Below, in pieces: positions 14,590 to 28,189 of a stretch of 64,000 nucleotides of DNA. Both the position numbers and the translations under genes were made by a program. Under the pieces are notes generated by a model. That model worked only from the letters and a program-made list of their open reading frames with translations. It was not told the DNA's origin and ran no database searches. Each line of letters starts with the position of its first letter. Position 1 is the stretch's first letter. The stretch is from contig NC_068356.1 of assembly GCF_020536995.1 (NCBI RefSeq), forward strand, positions 89,417,941 through 89,481,940, read 5' to 3'. The stretch is from Dreissena polymorpha. Its lineage: Eukaryota; Mollusca; Bivalvia; Myida; Dreissenidae.

Positions 14590-15040
14590 TGTCTCCATGG
14601 AATGACATATGCCCCTGAAAAATGCTTTGATAGAAGTTATGAGCATTTTTCGAAACCTTAAAGCTGATTTTGAAACCTAAACGCGGACCCTAAGTTCAAG
14701 GTCAAGGTCAAAGGGGTCAAACATTGTGTGCGTATGGTAAGGTCTTGTTCATATACGCATGCGGAACCAAACATGAAGGTTACATCTGAAGCGACATAGA
14801 AGTTATGAGCATTTTTTGAAACACTAACGCAGATTTTAAAACCCAAACGCGGACCCTAAGTTAATGGTCAAGGTCAAAGGGGTCAAAATTTGTGTGCGTA
14901 TGGAAATGCCTTGTTCATATACACATGCATACCAAATATGAAGGTTACATCTGAAGTGACATAGAAGTAATGAGCATTTTTCAAAAAAAAGTATGACGGA
15001 CAGTCCGATCACTATATGCCCTCCTTCGGGGCATAAAAAA
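14590..15040 (+). repeat. Tandem repeat, units of about 165 bp
   Basis: The phrase GAAGTTATGAGCATTTTT and the phrase ACGCGGACCCTAAGTT each recur (near 14633, 14800, 14960 and 14684, 14850), with GGTCAAGGTCAAAGGGGTCA between. The block starts with ATGACATATGCCCC and ends with ATATGCCC..CTTCGGGGCAT, a hairpin-like close. It fits a satellite-carrying dispersed element. Confidence 0.7.
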
Positions 15041-15299
15041 AACATTTGACCTCCATCATTTGAAGAATAATATATCATAAACGAACAAACATTAAGATGA
15101 CAAGCAAATTCCTTGAATTGATATCCCTGCCAAATAAATTGTGTTTATGGATGGGTGTAGAACTAAAAGAAAAGATATAAGTGAAGGGTTGTGCCTTTTC
15201 TCAATTATTTTTTATAACTCATTTGATTGGTTTGCAGACAATAAAATGCAGTTATTACAAAATCCTTTGATGCATATTAAAGGAATAACCTAATAATGA

Positions 15300-15690
15300 T
15301 TCAAATTTGTGACCTTTGCCCTCAATGTGTGACCTTGATCTTTGACCCTATGATTATCCGTGTTGAATGTTAACACCCCCAGATGAAAAGAGATCAACTA
15401 TGGCAAGTTTCATGGCTCTGACTCATGTGTTAATGGAGATAAAGCTCTAAGCTTATATTTAAAAGCATTTTTTTTCAAGATATAAAGGGCCATAACTCCA
15501 TTATTAACAGAAGGTGTACAATGCCATTTGGCGTGTATCATCCTCTTATCCATATATATATACTCATACCAAGTTTCAATAAAATCCGCCACAGCACTTC
15601 CAAGGTATGGCTTCGGACACAAAAGTGCCCGAAGGACGGACGGATGGACAACACCAAAACAATATCCCTCCGCCTATTACGGGGGATAAC
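15300..15690. repeat. Dispersed repeat with GACCTTTGCCCT motif
   Basis: Contains TGTGACCTTTGCCCTCAATG, AAAGGGCCATAACTCCATTA and GAAGGACGGACGGATGGACA, wording typical of dispersed molluscan repeats as I recall them. Short open frames on both strands across it are incidental. Confidence 0.5.
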
Positions 15691-16027
15691 AAAATCAAGA
15701 TTAACAACAGACATATCATGTTTAAACTTAAAAAAGTGTCCCTCAATTTGGTTTATCTGAAAGAACTGAACAAAAGTGTCACTATCTATGTAAAAGCCAT
15801 ACAGCACTAGTGTATGGATGAATCGTATTGAAAGTACTGAAGTACGCTCAATAGAACATTTGCGATGAGCAAAAAAACAAAACAATATAGCACAATAACA
15901 ACTGAACTAAAAAATTTATTTCACAGTAAGCCGATATAAACTAATCCGGCATGACCATATTATTTGGGCACCATATACGCTTCCATAATTTTTAAACAAC
16001 GACCTTTGTCCACATAAATTATATCGA

Positions 16028-16906
16028 CTCCTTCAGTTATATCGCAATGTCAACATTATGTTTCTTGCAAGTCATCAAGATATATGCCGTCATACAGTAA
16101 ACAACACAGAAATAGTTAAATTTGCAAGACGGTTAAAGGTTAAAATATCGTCAGAGATTTAGGCTCATATGTCAACATGCGGGCTGTTCAAGTCTTGACA
16201 ACTTATCTTATGTCGACAAATCAACATAGTTTTAGGCGTCATGCTCTTTTGAAAACGACTTGCCATCGTAGTTATAGTCGACACGATGAGTTATATTTGA
16301 CGACATGACACCTTTTTCATATCATGCCGTCATAGAATGTTGACATCATCACAGTATCAGGGTGTACCATATACGTTTCCATATTTGTCAACTTAAATCA
16401 TATCGACTCGTCTTCATATTATATGAAAGCTGTCATCGAAAAAGGTGTCATGGCTTAAAAATTAACTCATCGTATCGACTAAAACTATGATGGCAATTCA
16501 TTTTCACATGACTTCAAAAATTATGTAGATTTGTCGACTTAAATCATGTCGACCAAATATTTTTTCGGGAAAAGCCGGAAACATTTACGTCGAGACTTTA
16601 ACTTAATGTCGTTTTGACGAGTAAAATTAAGGTGGGAAAAGCTACAAAACTATGTCGACATACCATGTTATTTCACAGTAAGTCGGTATAAATCATTCCG
16701 GCATGACCACATTATTGGGGTGTACCATATACGTTTCCGTAGTCATCGGGACTCAGAAAATAATACAACAAGCAATCCCTCCTTCAGTTATATCGACATG
16801 TCAAAATTACTTTACTTGCAGGTCATCAAGATATATGTCGTCATACAGTAAACAACACAGAAAAAGTTAAATTTTCAGGACGGCTAAAGGATAAAATATC
16901 GTCAGG
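16028..16906. repeat. Direct repeat of about 130 bp flanking transposon ends
   Basis: The segment around 16028-16164 (GACTCCTTCAGTTATATCG ... CATCAAGATATATGCCGTC ... AGTAAACAACACAGAAA) recurs at about 16780-16906 in the same orientation with roughly 90 percent match by eye. Between the copies lie two right-hand inverted-repeat ends. The pattern indicates a local duplication within the transposon nest. Confidence 0.7.
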
Positions 16907-17198
16907 CCCGTACGCAGGCGTTGGCTCTTAGTTAGATACTGATGTGCAGCAAACAGCATAAAACCTTAACAAACTGCGAGTTACTTTGTTTGCACATAGC
17001 CATGTTTACTTTGCTTCTAAGTGGGAAATGGTTAAATAAAGTAGACGTTACATAATCATAACGATTGCTAATTACTTGATACAGGCATTGACATCAAAAC
17101 AAGCCACAAGTTACGCCACTTCTTGTAGGCCTTTTGGAATATGTTCAATTTCTGGCGTTTACATCATTGACAATCTATATATATTGGTTTTAATACAA

Positions 17199-17312
<114 letters not shown>

Positions 17313-17583
17313 CAATACATTTGCTAAACCAATTCATAACAACCATGCCAACATTAGACTAATGGATTAGCTAAAAATCGCTCATGTGAAGTAGAGCAAA
17401 AATAAAGGCATTACTAAGAACGCGTAATTCAAACACAATTGTGAAGCCCCATTGGTTGCACTCAACTTTAGGAAACCTCGAATGTTCTCAAATGATCCAT
17501 TATTGGAGGCCGGTTGGATCCCCAATATGTTGCACACCATCGGGTAGATGTCGACCGAGTTGAAAGGCTCTACGACTGTATTG

Positions 17584-18741
17584 TTGTGCCCTGGTTCGGG
17601 TGCAAGTCTTATATTAGGTATGCGCATGTCTTATATCAGGTATAATTAGTAGCTCGCTTTCAATATAATGGTTATTTTTGTCCATAAAAATAAGTCAACC
17701 CAGACTTAAGTTATTTGATTTAATATATTGTCCAGCAAGGAACTTAAAAGAGTTACACATATGATGAAATATATTCTTTATTATTTACTGTAAAGTAATA
17801 CTGAGCATATTTACTTACAATATGTTAAAATATTAAACTTGGCACCAGAGTTATTAACAAAAATTCAGGATGGAGTTGTACTATCAATGGAATGGAATTT
17901 TTGGCACAGAAAATCTTAGGTATTTATACTTTTCCAGTAACACACTGTGCCCTGTGTCATGCACATGACGCAGTGTGCCATACACATGACACAGTGTGTC
18001 TGCAACAACAAAAATTGTGCCTGACACAGTATTCTATGTGCCTTCTTAACAGGTGCTCAAATAGAATGTTCATAAGTATGGACTATTTGTAATGTAAAAA
18101 CAACTTTAAAATATGCAAAAACATATAACAACATAATAATACCTCAAAGGAACGTTTTCTGCCATGAATTAGATTCATTTCAGCACTTTAACAAATTATT
18201 AAACACAAAATGATGTTTAAGGACTTTAAAAGTCGGCTTGACAGAAGTTGCTTAGCAACGGGCACGGTAAAAATCAAGATGGCTGCCGTATATTTCTAAG
18301 AAACAAGTGTGAGAGTTTTAAATCAAAAAGCAATGGATTTAAACAATTCTAACTGTCAAAAATTGGCAGAAATGTGCACAATAGGACTAAAATTTGATAG
18401 CTGCTACTTATTTTATATGAATTCTTAAATAATGACATTAACTTAAAGAGACAAATGTCCATCTTCAAACCGGAAGTAGGAACATTTTGACAATAACAAT
18501 GGAGTAAAAATCGTGAGTATGAAGGAAAACTAATTCTAGCCTAAGCATGTGATATTAGTGGCTGGTCTGTAACATATAAAATTGGTCAGCACTATTAATT
18601 ATATGACCAGGCTAGGAAAAGCAACATGAATGAATGAACAATGAAAACAATTATGCTGTTGACAAGGAAATTCAGGTAACTAGTTTCAATGTAAATTTTG
18701 ATTAACACTTAAATAATGAACTATGCACTGGGTTGTTACAT
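17584..18741. mobile_element. 1158-bp insertion in the last exon of the ENPP pseudogene
   Basis: The exon text continues from GACTGTATTG on one side to TATTGGCTGCG on the other; unit 1 has these joined. TATTG is present at both edges, giving a 5-bp target duplication. Interior landmarks include a cluster of CACTGTG / CAGTGTG dyads at 17940-18003. I see no clear terminal inverted repeat, no transposase and no tRNA-like head, so the class is undetermined. Confidence 0.8.
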
Positions 18742-20717
18742 TATTGGCTGCGATGTTGAGACCCCTGGCGTAGAAGATTGGTTTCATGGACATCAGAGTG
18801 TTGTCGTAACCGTGAGCACCTTTCGACCGATCATTAAATGTTGACGCGTTCTGATTATAAAAGGGATACGTATTACAACAGTATTTTCCATCGCAATGTG
18901 TTATAAACTTGAGGAACGAACTGAACCGTGGACATAACTGATATCAAATGACAGCATGCATAATTTGTAATTTAGTAGGATGTTTAAAGCAACAAATACT
19001 CTAAATCAACGAAATGTCTATAATTGCTATAAGGAACATTGATGTTTGTATGTGTTAACTTTATTTTTTCGAAATATTGTACAAAAAAATTCGTTGATTT
19101 TGATGGTTTATGCGCTTTAAATTGAAAATATTCGAAATGATTGTATGATTGCTCGAACGGTTAAAAGACAATTTCAGTTACAAGTGCATGTACTACAGGC
19201 AATATTATAGCAGGTAATCTGAGGGCAACACGATGCACACCTCGTAGTGCATTTATTTTTATATAATCAAATTTGGCATTCCATAATGCTACATTCGTAA
19301 TAATGGCAGACATTTAAAACATTTTTAAACCCCTGTTTAAAACATTAAACGTGTTGGTTTGGTCTCAATACAAAAGCTTGCAAAATACCTCATCAGATAT
19401 GTTGTGTCAAACGTTGGAACATTCAATGTTTCCATATTTCTATATAGTTATACATATATATATGATATGACATCATATATTTTTGCAATATTTTCATAAA
19501 CATATAGTGACATTCTGATATCTGTGTTGTATAATTTTCAAAATATTTGTGCTTTCTAAATGTTCATATTTGGGTGCATTTATTCCACATATTTGTTGTT
19601 AAATTGTCATATATATGTTATATAATTTGCATAATGGGAAATATTTTAAAAGGGTATATATACCATACAAACATGGACTTTTAGAACATATATATACAAA
19701 TAGACCATTTAAATATGCACAGATTGAAATGTTCAACGTTTGACACACCATTATGTGAAATGAAAATACATGTATCTCGTAATCAATACTTATTCAACAT
19801 TGAAGCCATTACCCTAACAATGGTCCAGTTTTCATGAGCGATCGCCACTATATCTAGAATCCTAGGATTGTTGCTGTAGTGGAAGCGTTCAGGGACGTTG
19901 TGGCGGCGATACACGTCCATGTGTTCCGCCCTGGAAAGGTTTCGAAACACCTCGTCCACTTTTCCTGCCGCTACCATGATATTTGCTGTGGGACCCATCG
20001 ACGGTGGTACCTGTAAAGGGCAATGCTTTTGTTAAAATATATTTACACACGATCACTCTTCGCGTATGAACATTGAAGCAATTTTGGTTTCATATCAGTC
20101 TGTTTGCATCACTTTTTCCATAAGGTAAATAATTATTTTAAGAATTTGTATATTAAATTACAACGTGGTTTCATCCATTTTTGTTATTTGCCGGTATACC
20201 AGGTTTTCCTTCAAATGTCATTATGAATTACACTAAAATCGAGAAATTAGATCCTATTCTTTACATGTGTGCAACAAAAACAGGGTTTGCATTACAAATT
20301 ACCTATGGGCATACGTACCTGAATCAATCCATCATTGCTCACATAATCGAGAAGATCTATCAGCTTCGTACTGTCTATTTGCGTCATTCCATGATCGCTA
20401 GTGACGATCTGATTCACGATATCCTAGAGGCGAGCGCTGTCAAAACTCGATACTATGTAACCCAGAACTTCGTCCATCGCTCGAACTTTAGCTACAATTA
20501 AAAAGGTAGCATTCAACTTAATCATTGTGTATTCCTCAGTTGTCGAAAGTAATGCCTATTTCTAATAAGTTCATTTTCTGTTACTGTGCTTTTGATCGAA
20601 ATCAAACTGCCGAAACCCTGTTTTCCGAGGATGTCTGATTTTTTTCTTTCTAAGAAGTTGCGAGACGGAATCTTTTGTATTGCAATGATTAGAAGAGGAC
20701 AGATCCATCTTTAAAAC

Positions 20718-21788
20718 TAGAGCTTTGACACAGACGTGACGTATACCCCCACATGCTGCATTGACACCAAATTATTTGCATGCTGTCTTCACAAAACAAG
20801 AGAAGCCAGTTTATGGCGATTTTTAAGAATTAATATGCAATTATCATGTATGGCCATTTTGACCTTTGAGCGACACACCGTGCAATGATGGTGAATAAAT
20901 GTGCCAAATAATTTAAAAATCTCACAATGAACGAAATAGTTATGGCCCGGACAAGCTCATTTATGGCCATTTTTGACCTTTGAACTTAAAGTGGGAACCT
21001 TGACCTTGGAGATATCGACATAATTATTTCGCATGACACACCGTCCAGTGATTGTGAACCAATTTACAGAGTTATTTTAAAATCGCACAATGAATGGCAT
21101 AGTTATGGCCCAGACAAGGTCATGTATGGCCATTCTTGACCTTTGAACTCAAAGCGTGACCTTGACGTTGCAGATATCGACGTAATTCTTTCGCATAACA
21201 CATCGTGTAATGATGGTTAACAAATGTGCCAAATGATTTTAAAATCTCACAAGGAACGACATAGTTGTTGCCCGGACAAGCTCATTTATGGCCATTTTTT
21301 ACATTTGAAGTGTGACCTTGACATTGCAGTTATCGACGTTATTCTTTCGCATGACACACCGTCCAATGATGGTGAACAAATGTGCCAAATGATTTTAAAG
21401 TCTGACAATAAATGACAGTTATGTCTCTAACAAGCATTTGACCTTTGAACTCCAAGTTTGACAATGATCTTGGAGATATCAACGTACTTCTTTCGCACGA
21501 CACACCGTCCCATGATGGTCAACAAATGTACCAAGTCATTTTAAAATTTAACGATGAATGACATAGTTATGGTCCGGACAAACGTTCACTTTAAAACGTA
21601 CTAATTGACCCCGTGGCCTAGTTTTTGATTTTTGACCCGGCATGACCCATATTCAAACTTGACGTAGGCATCATCTAGATACAACTTCTGACCAAGTTTG
21701 GTGAAGATCGAATGAAATTTTCGGGACAGACCGACAGGCAGAGTGACTCCTATATAGCCCCAATTACCAGTGGTAATAGGGTTATAAT
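20718..21788. mobile_element. Insertion in ENPP pseudogene intron 3, with five satellite units
   Basis: Intron 3 is 1405 bp here against 309 bp in unit 1. The extra sequence runs from AGAGCTTTGACACAGACGTG to CCAGTGGTAATAGGG. The word GACACACCGT or a variant recurs near 20872, 21035, 21197, 21353 and 21499, so units are about 146-163 bp and carry TTATGGCCATTTTTGACCTT and ATGGCCCGGACAAGCTCAT. The tail GAAGATCGAATGAAATTTTC matches dispersed molluscan repeats in style. No protein is encoded. Confidence 0.8.
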
Positions 21789-23278
21789 GATGCCATGCGT
21801 GCAGCATTTGATATATAGGAAAGGCAAAAACAATGCTTTGAAAATACGCAGTTTTATTATTGGAACCTATGGGAATTGCGAGCAGGGTGATCTTACCTAG
21901 AACCTCCTCCGAATTCGGACCGTACACGTGACCGGTGTTGTCTGGTTCGTGGAAATACAGCATCGCAAAGCAAATGTTTTTTGCCGGGTCCGACAACCAG
22001 TCTACCACGGTGTCCACGCGCGCGTTGAACTCAACACTCTTGTTATAACTTCTTTACGTCACAATATACACAATATTTCCCTTATATCAATCAATGGTAG
22101 TTAGCGACGACTTTAAGCTAAAATAAATGCAACATTTTGTGAATACAGACCACAAAACCATATATTTTCTTAAGGTTATTCTACGAGTAATTGCTTTACG
22201 CAATACAAACGCTCAATCATGTTTTTTGAAAAAAAAGGAACTCGACACAACAAATCAAAATATACTGTTTTTGCATCTTCTTTTTCGGTCGTTATCTAGT
22301 GAAATGTAACCCGTTTCAGTGCATTTTTTTAAATTTATATTCTATCGTTGTCCTATTTCAGTTATTTAGTAGTGTATACCTACGCCAACCATGGCAATAT
22401 CTCCAAAAGATAAAACCAGGCAACTGTTAACGTGTACGACATGCCTTCTAGTAAAATATGTTGATTTATTAAGAGAGTAGGCAGCCTACATTACTCGATT
22501 ATTTAGTATATCGCTTATTTAGTATAATATAACCTGTACACGGTCGGTCTGTGTCCCCTTATCTCAGCCTCGCTTCCGGGCCAATAATAGGTGGCGCTTT
22601 TGAGCCCCGCCTTTTCCACTGTTACCCATAGTGGTTCCCCGCCGTCCCACCAGAAGGACTCCTTACTAAGCGTGTTGAAGCGTTTCCCCGTGATAGAGTC
22701 GTACATGGCATTATTAATAATGCCGTGGCTTTCTTCGTACAGACCTGTATGGAAAATATATCATGATATTTTTCCATTAAAAAAAATTATATTAAAAAGG
22801 CATGTATCCTGCCGTTGTATTTGATTTTATTAAAATTTAGGACCTGGTTAAAAAAAAGGTGAATAAAGGCCAATATCAAGTAACGATCATTTGTTTTTTT
22901 TCCTCCTATTGGCAAGTTTATTACATGGCTTGTAAAATGGTTCCTTGCTTGATAGTGAATCGTTGTACAATATGTCCGCAGTTTAAACACGGTCCAAACT
23001 ATTTCAATATTACTTTAGTTAAAGCACGATCCCCCTACAAATCGTCTTGCAAACGCTAATAAAACGAATACCTGTCGCTATGGAAATGTCTTAGTGATGA
23101 AGGTGTTGTTGATGAAGTCTGCTCTCGTTCCTCTCTCGGCCAACGCGTCGAAATGTGGCGTCGCGGTCTGTCGAATATAGTCCCAGCGAAACCCGTCCAT
23201 GGAAACCAACAGCACCTTGTTGCTATCGACACAGGCGGCGAGTTCCATTACAACCAACAACCACGAGATCAACTCCAT

Positions 23279-24825
23279 TGCAACGTGGCTTTTAACCGAA
23301 AAATTCGAAGCATGGTTATTAGATTTAAAATTTTGAGTGCGTTGCGTTGCATAGACCTATTTTAGTACGTGATGTCTTTATGCAACAGTAATAACAGTCA
23401 AAAAATATGTTAATTACAAGTTAATTAACTCCATGGTGCATTCATGCAAAGCGTCCAGCTAACTATCGTTCCGTAATGATGTAGACACCGTATACTTAAG
23501 AATCGTAACTTAATTGTAACGTTAAGAACGGAAATCTGGTAACGTCAGGACACCTCGTGGTAAGTGCATGTACTTAAATCAAATGTGTAAACCCATGACA
23601 CGTGTTTTTATTCTGCATAGCAAATCTGCCGAATATAAGAACAAATTCAGGACTACGTTGGGAGTTTCAACTGTTATTTAAACGAATGCTTTAGTTCTTC
23701 AAATTTATAGGATACTTGCATTTGAATTGATATCATGTGGTTATATAGCTGTGTATATAAAGACACGCATCTGTGAACTCAATTTTGGGTTTGTTACATG
23801 TTTGTATAAAAAAACTGTGCATGTTAGCAATCCTACTTTTATTTAAAACATTAGTTTCGGGCAAATTATGCAGCCCAAAATCGCTTCATTTGGATTCGGC
23901 TGCGTCCAAATGAGCGTATGAAACATTGTCAATGGGAACCAGTGACCGGCATTTGTGTTGGTATTGTATGAAAAGAGAAATTTCCAATTTTGCTGCCATG
24001 ATATTTAAACGCGGTCTTGCAGGATTTTATTTCCAAATAAAGAAATAAAGATTCAGTCAATAAAATCAACTCAATTTGTTGTTTTTTTACATTCACTCTA
24101 AAGTAAAGCCGATTTTAGGCACACGGAATTATTTAAGATATAAATTAATCACAAAAGAACAAAAACTAAACGCTTTTTTAAGTTCATTGTGACGATATTA
24201 ACTTATTAAACTATTCATGCATATGGTATATTTGACCATATATTCATTGGTATTTTTTTTATATGTCGATATATATACATTTATAACAATAATACAAAGC
24301 CGCCGAAGTGGACATCAATAGGGATAACGCAATGAAATGTACATATTTTGGGGATATGCCTACATTTATAATGAAAAACCAAAAATGCTGAAGCGTATAT
24401 CACTGTATTGTCATTGCCAATTACGTAGTTTTGAACCGGTCAAAAGACATGACGAATCTTAAACTTAAAACAATGTTTTATTTAAAGTACAGCTAGTTGA
24501 TGACACAGAAACCATTGTGATACGTTTTGTTTAAAAAAACTAAAACTAAGCACGTGTTAAAAAAAACTCAAGTTCAAACAAACAGACAAGTACAAAATAA
24601 AAACTATACATGAAAATACATAAATAAACAACTAAAACGAACTCCTCAACGTTTAAACCATGTCCAGAACACACCATGTTTTGCAAAAATGACCCTTCAT
24701 GTACCTGCTAGCTATGAACAATTATACATCCAGAACGAACGCTCACTTTCCAATCCGCCTGGCCAGATAATTTTGGATGGTTTTGCAAGGGGATTTTATT
24801 AAATGCGTCTAAACTACCCGCAGCC
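23279..24825. other. 5' flank of the ENPP pseudogene
   Basis: Non-coding; collinear with 6658-7464 and 8696-9420 of unit 1, without the 1.2-kb insertion found there. No gene seen. Confidence 0.6.
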
Positions 24826-27434
24826 AATTGTATAAACGGTGGTTTAAATTAACGGCGGTCACCTTGTGGTTTAATTAACCATTCGCCACCTGTCAATCAC
24901 ATTTTCCGATTAGCCAATCAGATATCGATTTTTCAAACAGCCCTTAGCAGCGCTTATCTGGCCGCCATTTTGTCCGACAAATAAAGCGTGTCGCACATAT
25001 GGAATGAGCGTAACTTTAAAGGTTTACACAGACTTTATATCAAATGCTCGATCATTGCTGTTTGATCATAATTACAAAATTGTAGGTGTTATACACACTG
25101 TATAAAAGGACATTATTTTACTTATCTTTCTTGAAAATATGAACGAGTCAGGGCCGTACGCAGGAGTTTTTGACTGGGGGGGGGGCAACCGGGGAAGGGG
25201 CGGGAGAGTGTTTCCCTTCCTATTTTTTTTTTTAATTTTGCACTTTTCAAGGTGAATTTTAATGCTTAAAAAATTATTTTGTAACATACATTTATGGAAT
25301 ATAACAAGTAAGTCAGCATCTTTCTGCAATGTTTGAAGCATTAGATTTCAGAAATGAATGATGTTTGAGAAAGAAGGAAAGAAAACTTTGGAAATAAAAA
25401 ACCGTTCTTAAGAAATGTTTCAAAAAGTATGACTGACATCTAAACATTATACTGTTTTCTTTTCTAATTCAAATCACTCTAAAATTTCTAAGTAAATTCC
25501 CAATAAAATGTTTATCATCTACTACATAGTTTGACTTTCACCATTATCAACACAGGTAAATCATCAAAATCGTCTAGATCTGCGACATTAGATTGGACCT
25601 TGGTAATTTTTTTTATAATAACGGTTTTCCGTAGAATTTTTACAGAACTATTTAAGGTATTGATCTGGGTGTTTTTGGTAAGTACGTCTACCTACATGAC
25701 CAACAGAAAACGTGTTAAAGTCGTTCCGGCCCATTGCTATTTGGCAAAGTTATGGGCCTTAGACTTATTTTTTTCTGTAATAACCGTTTTCCAGAGGGTT
25801 TTTTCCCGCACTTTTTTTACAAAACGCTTTAAGATATTGAGCTGATATTTGTTGTGTGAGTCTACCTACATGTACATGACTTACAGATGAAGTATGACTT
25901 TCGTTCCGGTCCATTGATTATTGGCAAAGTTATGGGCCTTGGACTTGGACGAATAAAATTGCCAGTTTAAATTAATGACAATTATCCATATTACCTCTCT
26001 AATTGCTTCCAACATTATTTGTTTTTCACAAATAATAAACGTAAGCAATGTTCAGACCTACGACTTTCTGTATCATTTGATTCCATTCGCTGCTCTCTAT
26101 CCTTGGCCTATCAAAAAATTGTTAAATCAATCATCGAAATCATCATTCAGGATCACAGGGGGTAATTGGCCGATCGGGAATGTGTGCACAATGCGATAAG
26201 AAAAGATGACCTAGGGGCTTATCTCCACTGGAGAGTAAAATAGCGCTAATCCCTTTGTTTATCAGGGACAAAAACAACCACATCTTCTTTGTTGTGAAAG
26301 TGTATTGTGGGCCCGTTCATGAGAGAAAAATTGCAGTGGCCAATTATAAAAAAAATCCTAACTTGACAGCCAGCTGGGGGGCCCAGGCCACAGGGCCCCT
26401 GGCCTGCGTACGGGCCTGAGTTACGAGTAATGAAAAAAATATTAATACAACAGTTGTGCGTTCTTTAAAACGTGTTTAACCGTTTGATGCACAATATTAT
26501 TAAGCAGTTTGGGCAAACAAATAATTGCAACACGGGTTTTTTTAATAATCTCGGCGTAATTGTCGATAATTAATAAATAACAGTATATGTTCATTAGAAT
26601 GTAGGAACATTGAGGCATTGTTAAATACTGTACACAAGAAAAGAAAACTGTTTAATTACTCCCAATAACATATTTATTTTCTGTGGATTATAAACAACGG
26701 AAACATTCATAAATTATTAATTTAAATATTGTGTTGGAAAACCAACATTTCATTTGTCGAGAGTGAACTGTAACTGGTTCGTATTAAAAAAGATGATATA
26801 CAAATGCATATCAGGCCATCTGTCAATTAAACCACGAAATTAGGCATATATACAAATATGGTTTAACTCAAAATTTGATTTATATCTAAATAAAGAGAAT
26901 TGGTATTTTTTTGAAAATAAAACAATAAAACAGAGCTCTATACATTTTAATAAACGGAAAAAACACACTCATTCATAATGATATAGATGTGTCATTTGGA
27001 TTGGATACTTAATATATTCATCAAAACAATTATATATAAATGGCCCTAAGACTGTTTAATACAAATCCAAGATTATAATAAAATAAATGTTCATTTTTAC
27101 AAGGGATCTTTATTCAGCTCCCTATATATGTATATGAAACGTTTCTGATAGTCAGTCTTTCGTTTAATCATTTATTTTGATTACGCAATTTCTCTCTACA
27201 GCGTATTTGATTGTATTAAAGTTTTACAAAGCAGTTTATTTTATTTTGCGGCTTTAACAGTTTATATTGTAGAAAATAGCCTGATACATCATTACAAAAT
27301 ATACGATTTCACCAGCCTTATCCGCCATCATTGCGATCTGCTTGTCGGAGTTTTCCAATCACTATACCACGTGACTGTGTGGGCGGAGCGATCGATAATT
27401 TGGCGACTGGTCAATCAATCGGCTACAGCTGCAG
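24826..27434. mobile_element. 2.6-kb insertion in the distal flank of unit 2
   Basis: Unit 1 reads AACTACCAGATAACGTG while unit 2 has AACTACC at 24820 and AGATAACGTG at 27436, so about 2.6 kb intervenes. The outer parts (24826-25148 and 26419-27434) are unclassified AT-rich sequence; the middle is the CAGGGCC transposon described next. The outer insertion probably came first. No clean target duplication was identified. Confidence 0.6.
25149..26418. mobile_element. CAGGGCC-type DNA transposon, copy 1
   Basis: Starts CAGGGCCGTACGCAGG and ends CCTGCGTACGGGCCTG, an inverted pair, with G-rich text inside the left end and C-rich text inside the right end. It shares internal words with the copy at 28694-29989, for example CTTCCATTCGCTGC-like text and GATGACCTAGGGGCTTATCTC. 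Internal tandem units carry GTTCCGGCCCATTG ... GGCAAAGTTATGGGCCTT. No intact transposase; the 104-residue frame inside has no known domain. CAGGG termini are typical of hAT-like elements, but the target duplication here is unclear. Confidence 0.75.
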
Positions 27435-27565
27435 ATAACGTGTACATTAGGCCAGCTGATATGAAAACCTTGACACGCTTCTTTGTCGCTTGGAAACCCG
27501 TCTATTTGTCTACGTGAATGCTACAGGATTGATAAAGTGTACCCGTTTACGTTTAGTCTAAAAGC

Positions 27566-28189
27566 AAATATTTCTCTTTTATTATAAATTTATCACAGAA
27601 AACGCTGTTAATATCAATCAATCCTAACCATACACTGTTTTCTTTCTTTTTATATAAGTAACATTTGACTGACGTTGCCATTTAAATTCATTTTAAGTTT
27701 TTACATCATATTAATTTATGCTCAACAAATTCAGGTACAAATCATATCAGAACAAAACTCGTGACACTACGAACCTCATTACAATTCTGTGATTTACCAA
27801 ACAAACTGAAAATAAAAGCGGGACTGCACGATTTGTATATGTGTTAAATTGTAATATATTGATAAAAATATGTTACATTAAGACAAAATAGGCAAGACAA
27901 ATTATACATTGAAGACGAATTTCATAAAATTCAGCAAATACAAATTAGCGCCACGATCCGACTGTGACGAAGATATTGCGTGCACATTTTCCTACAATAA
28001 CCGAAGCATTCGTCTTTTTATTAGGATCGAAATTAGTGTTCGTGTGGCGTTTGAACAGATATCGTTGCAGGAAATTAAAATGATCCGTAAAACTAAATTC
28101 AGATTCACATCGTACATGCATGATATACATGTTGACGAATTCGACTGTACAGACATTTTCGATTTCGATATATATATATATATATTATA
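27566..28189. other. Non-coding stretch
   Basis: AT-rich and without supported genes. A 168-residue forward frame starts here but runs into the SINE to the right and has no recognisable domain. Confidence 0.45.

Larger units (their letters stand above)
17382..23278 (-). pseudogene. Second ENPP4/5-like copy, inactivated
   Basis: Minus-strand exons correspond one to one with the intact gene: exon 1 from 23278, then 22534-22744, 21897-22051, 20319-20491, 19813-20010, and a split last exon 18742-18850 plus 17382-17583. Three lesions are visible. Exon 1 lacks 13 bp after ITKTFP, giving an immediate stop and shifting the frame. In exon 4 the Trp codon of SARLWES is TAG (20424-20426). The last exon is cut by a 1158-bp insertion with a TATTG duplication. 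The exon 3 acceptor has also changed from CAG|G to AAG|A. Other catalytic words survive (SMDGF, HEPDNTGHVYGP, SDHGM, GAHGYDN). No functional full-length enzyme can be encoded. The signal peptide and the hydrophobic C terminus remain open, which suggests moderate age. Confidence 0.92.

Noticed and set aside
25531-25845. 104-residue forward frame as a membrane protein
   Set aside because: Hydrophobic only because of T-rich sequence; it spans the tandem units of the CAGGGCC transposon and has an unrelated sequence in the sister copy.
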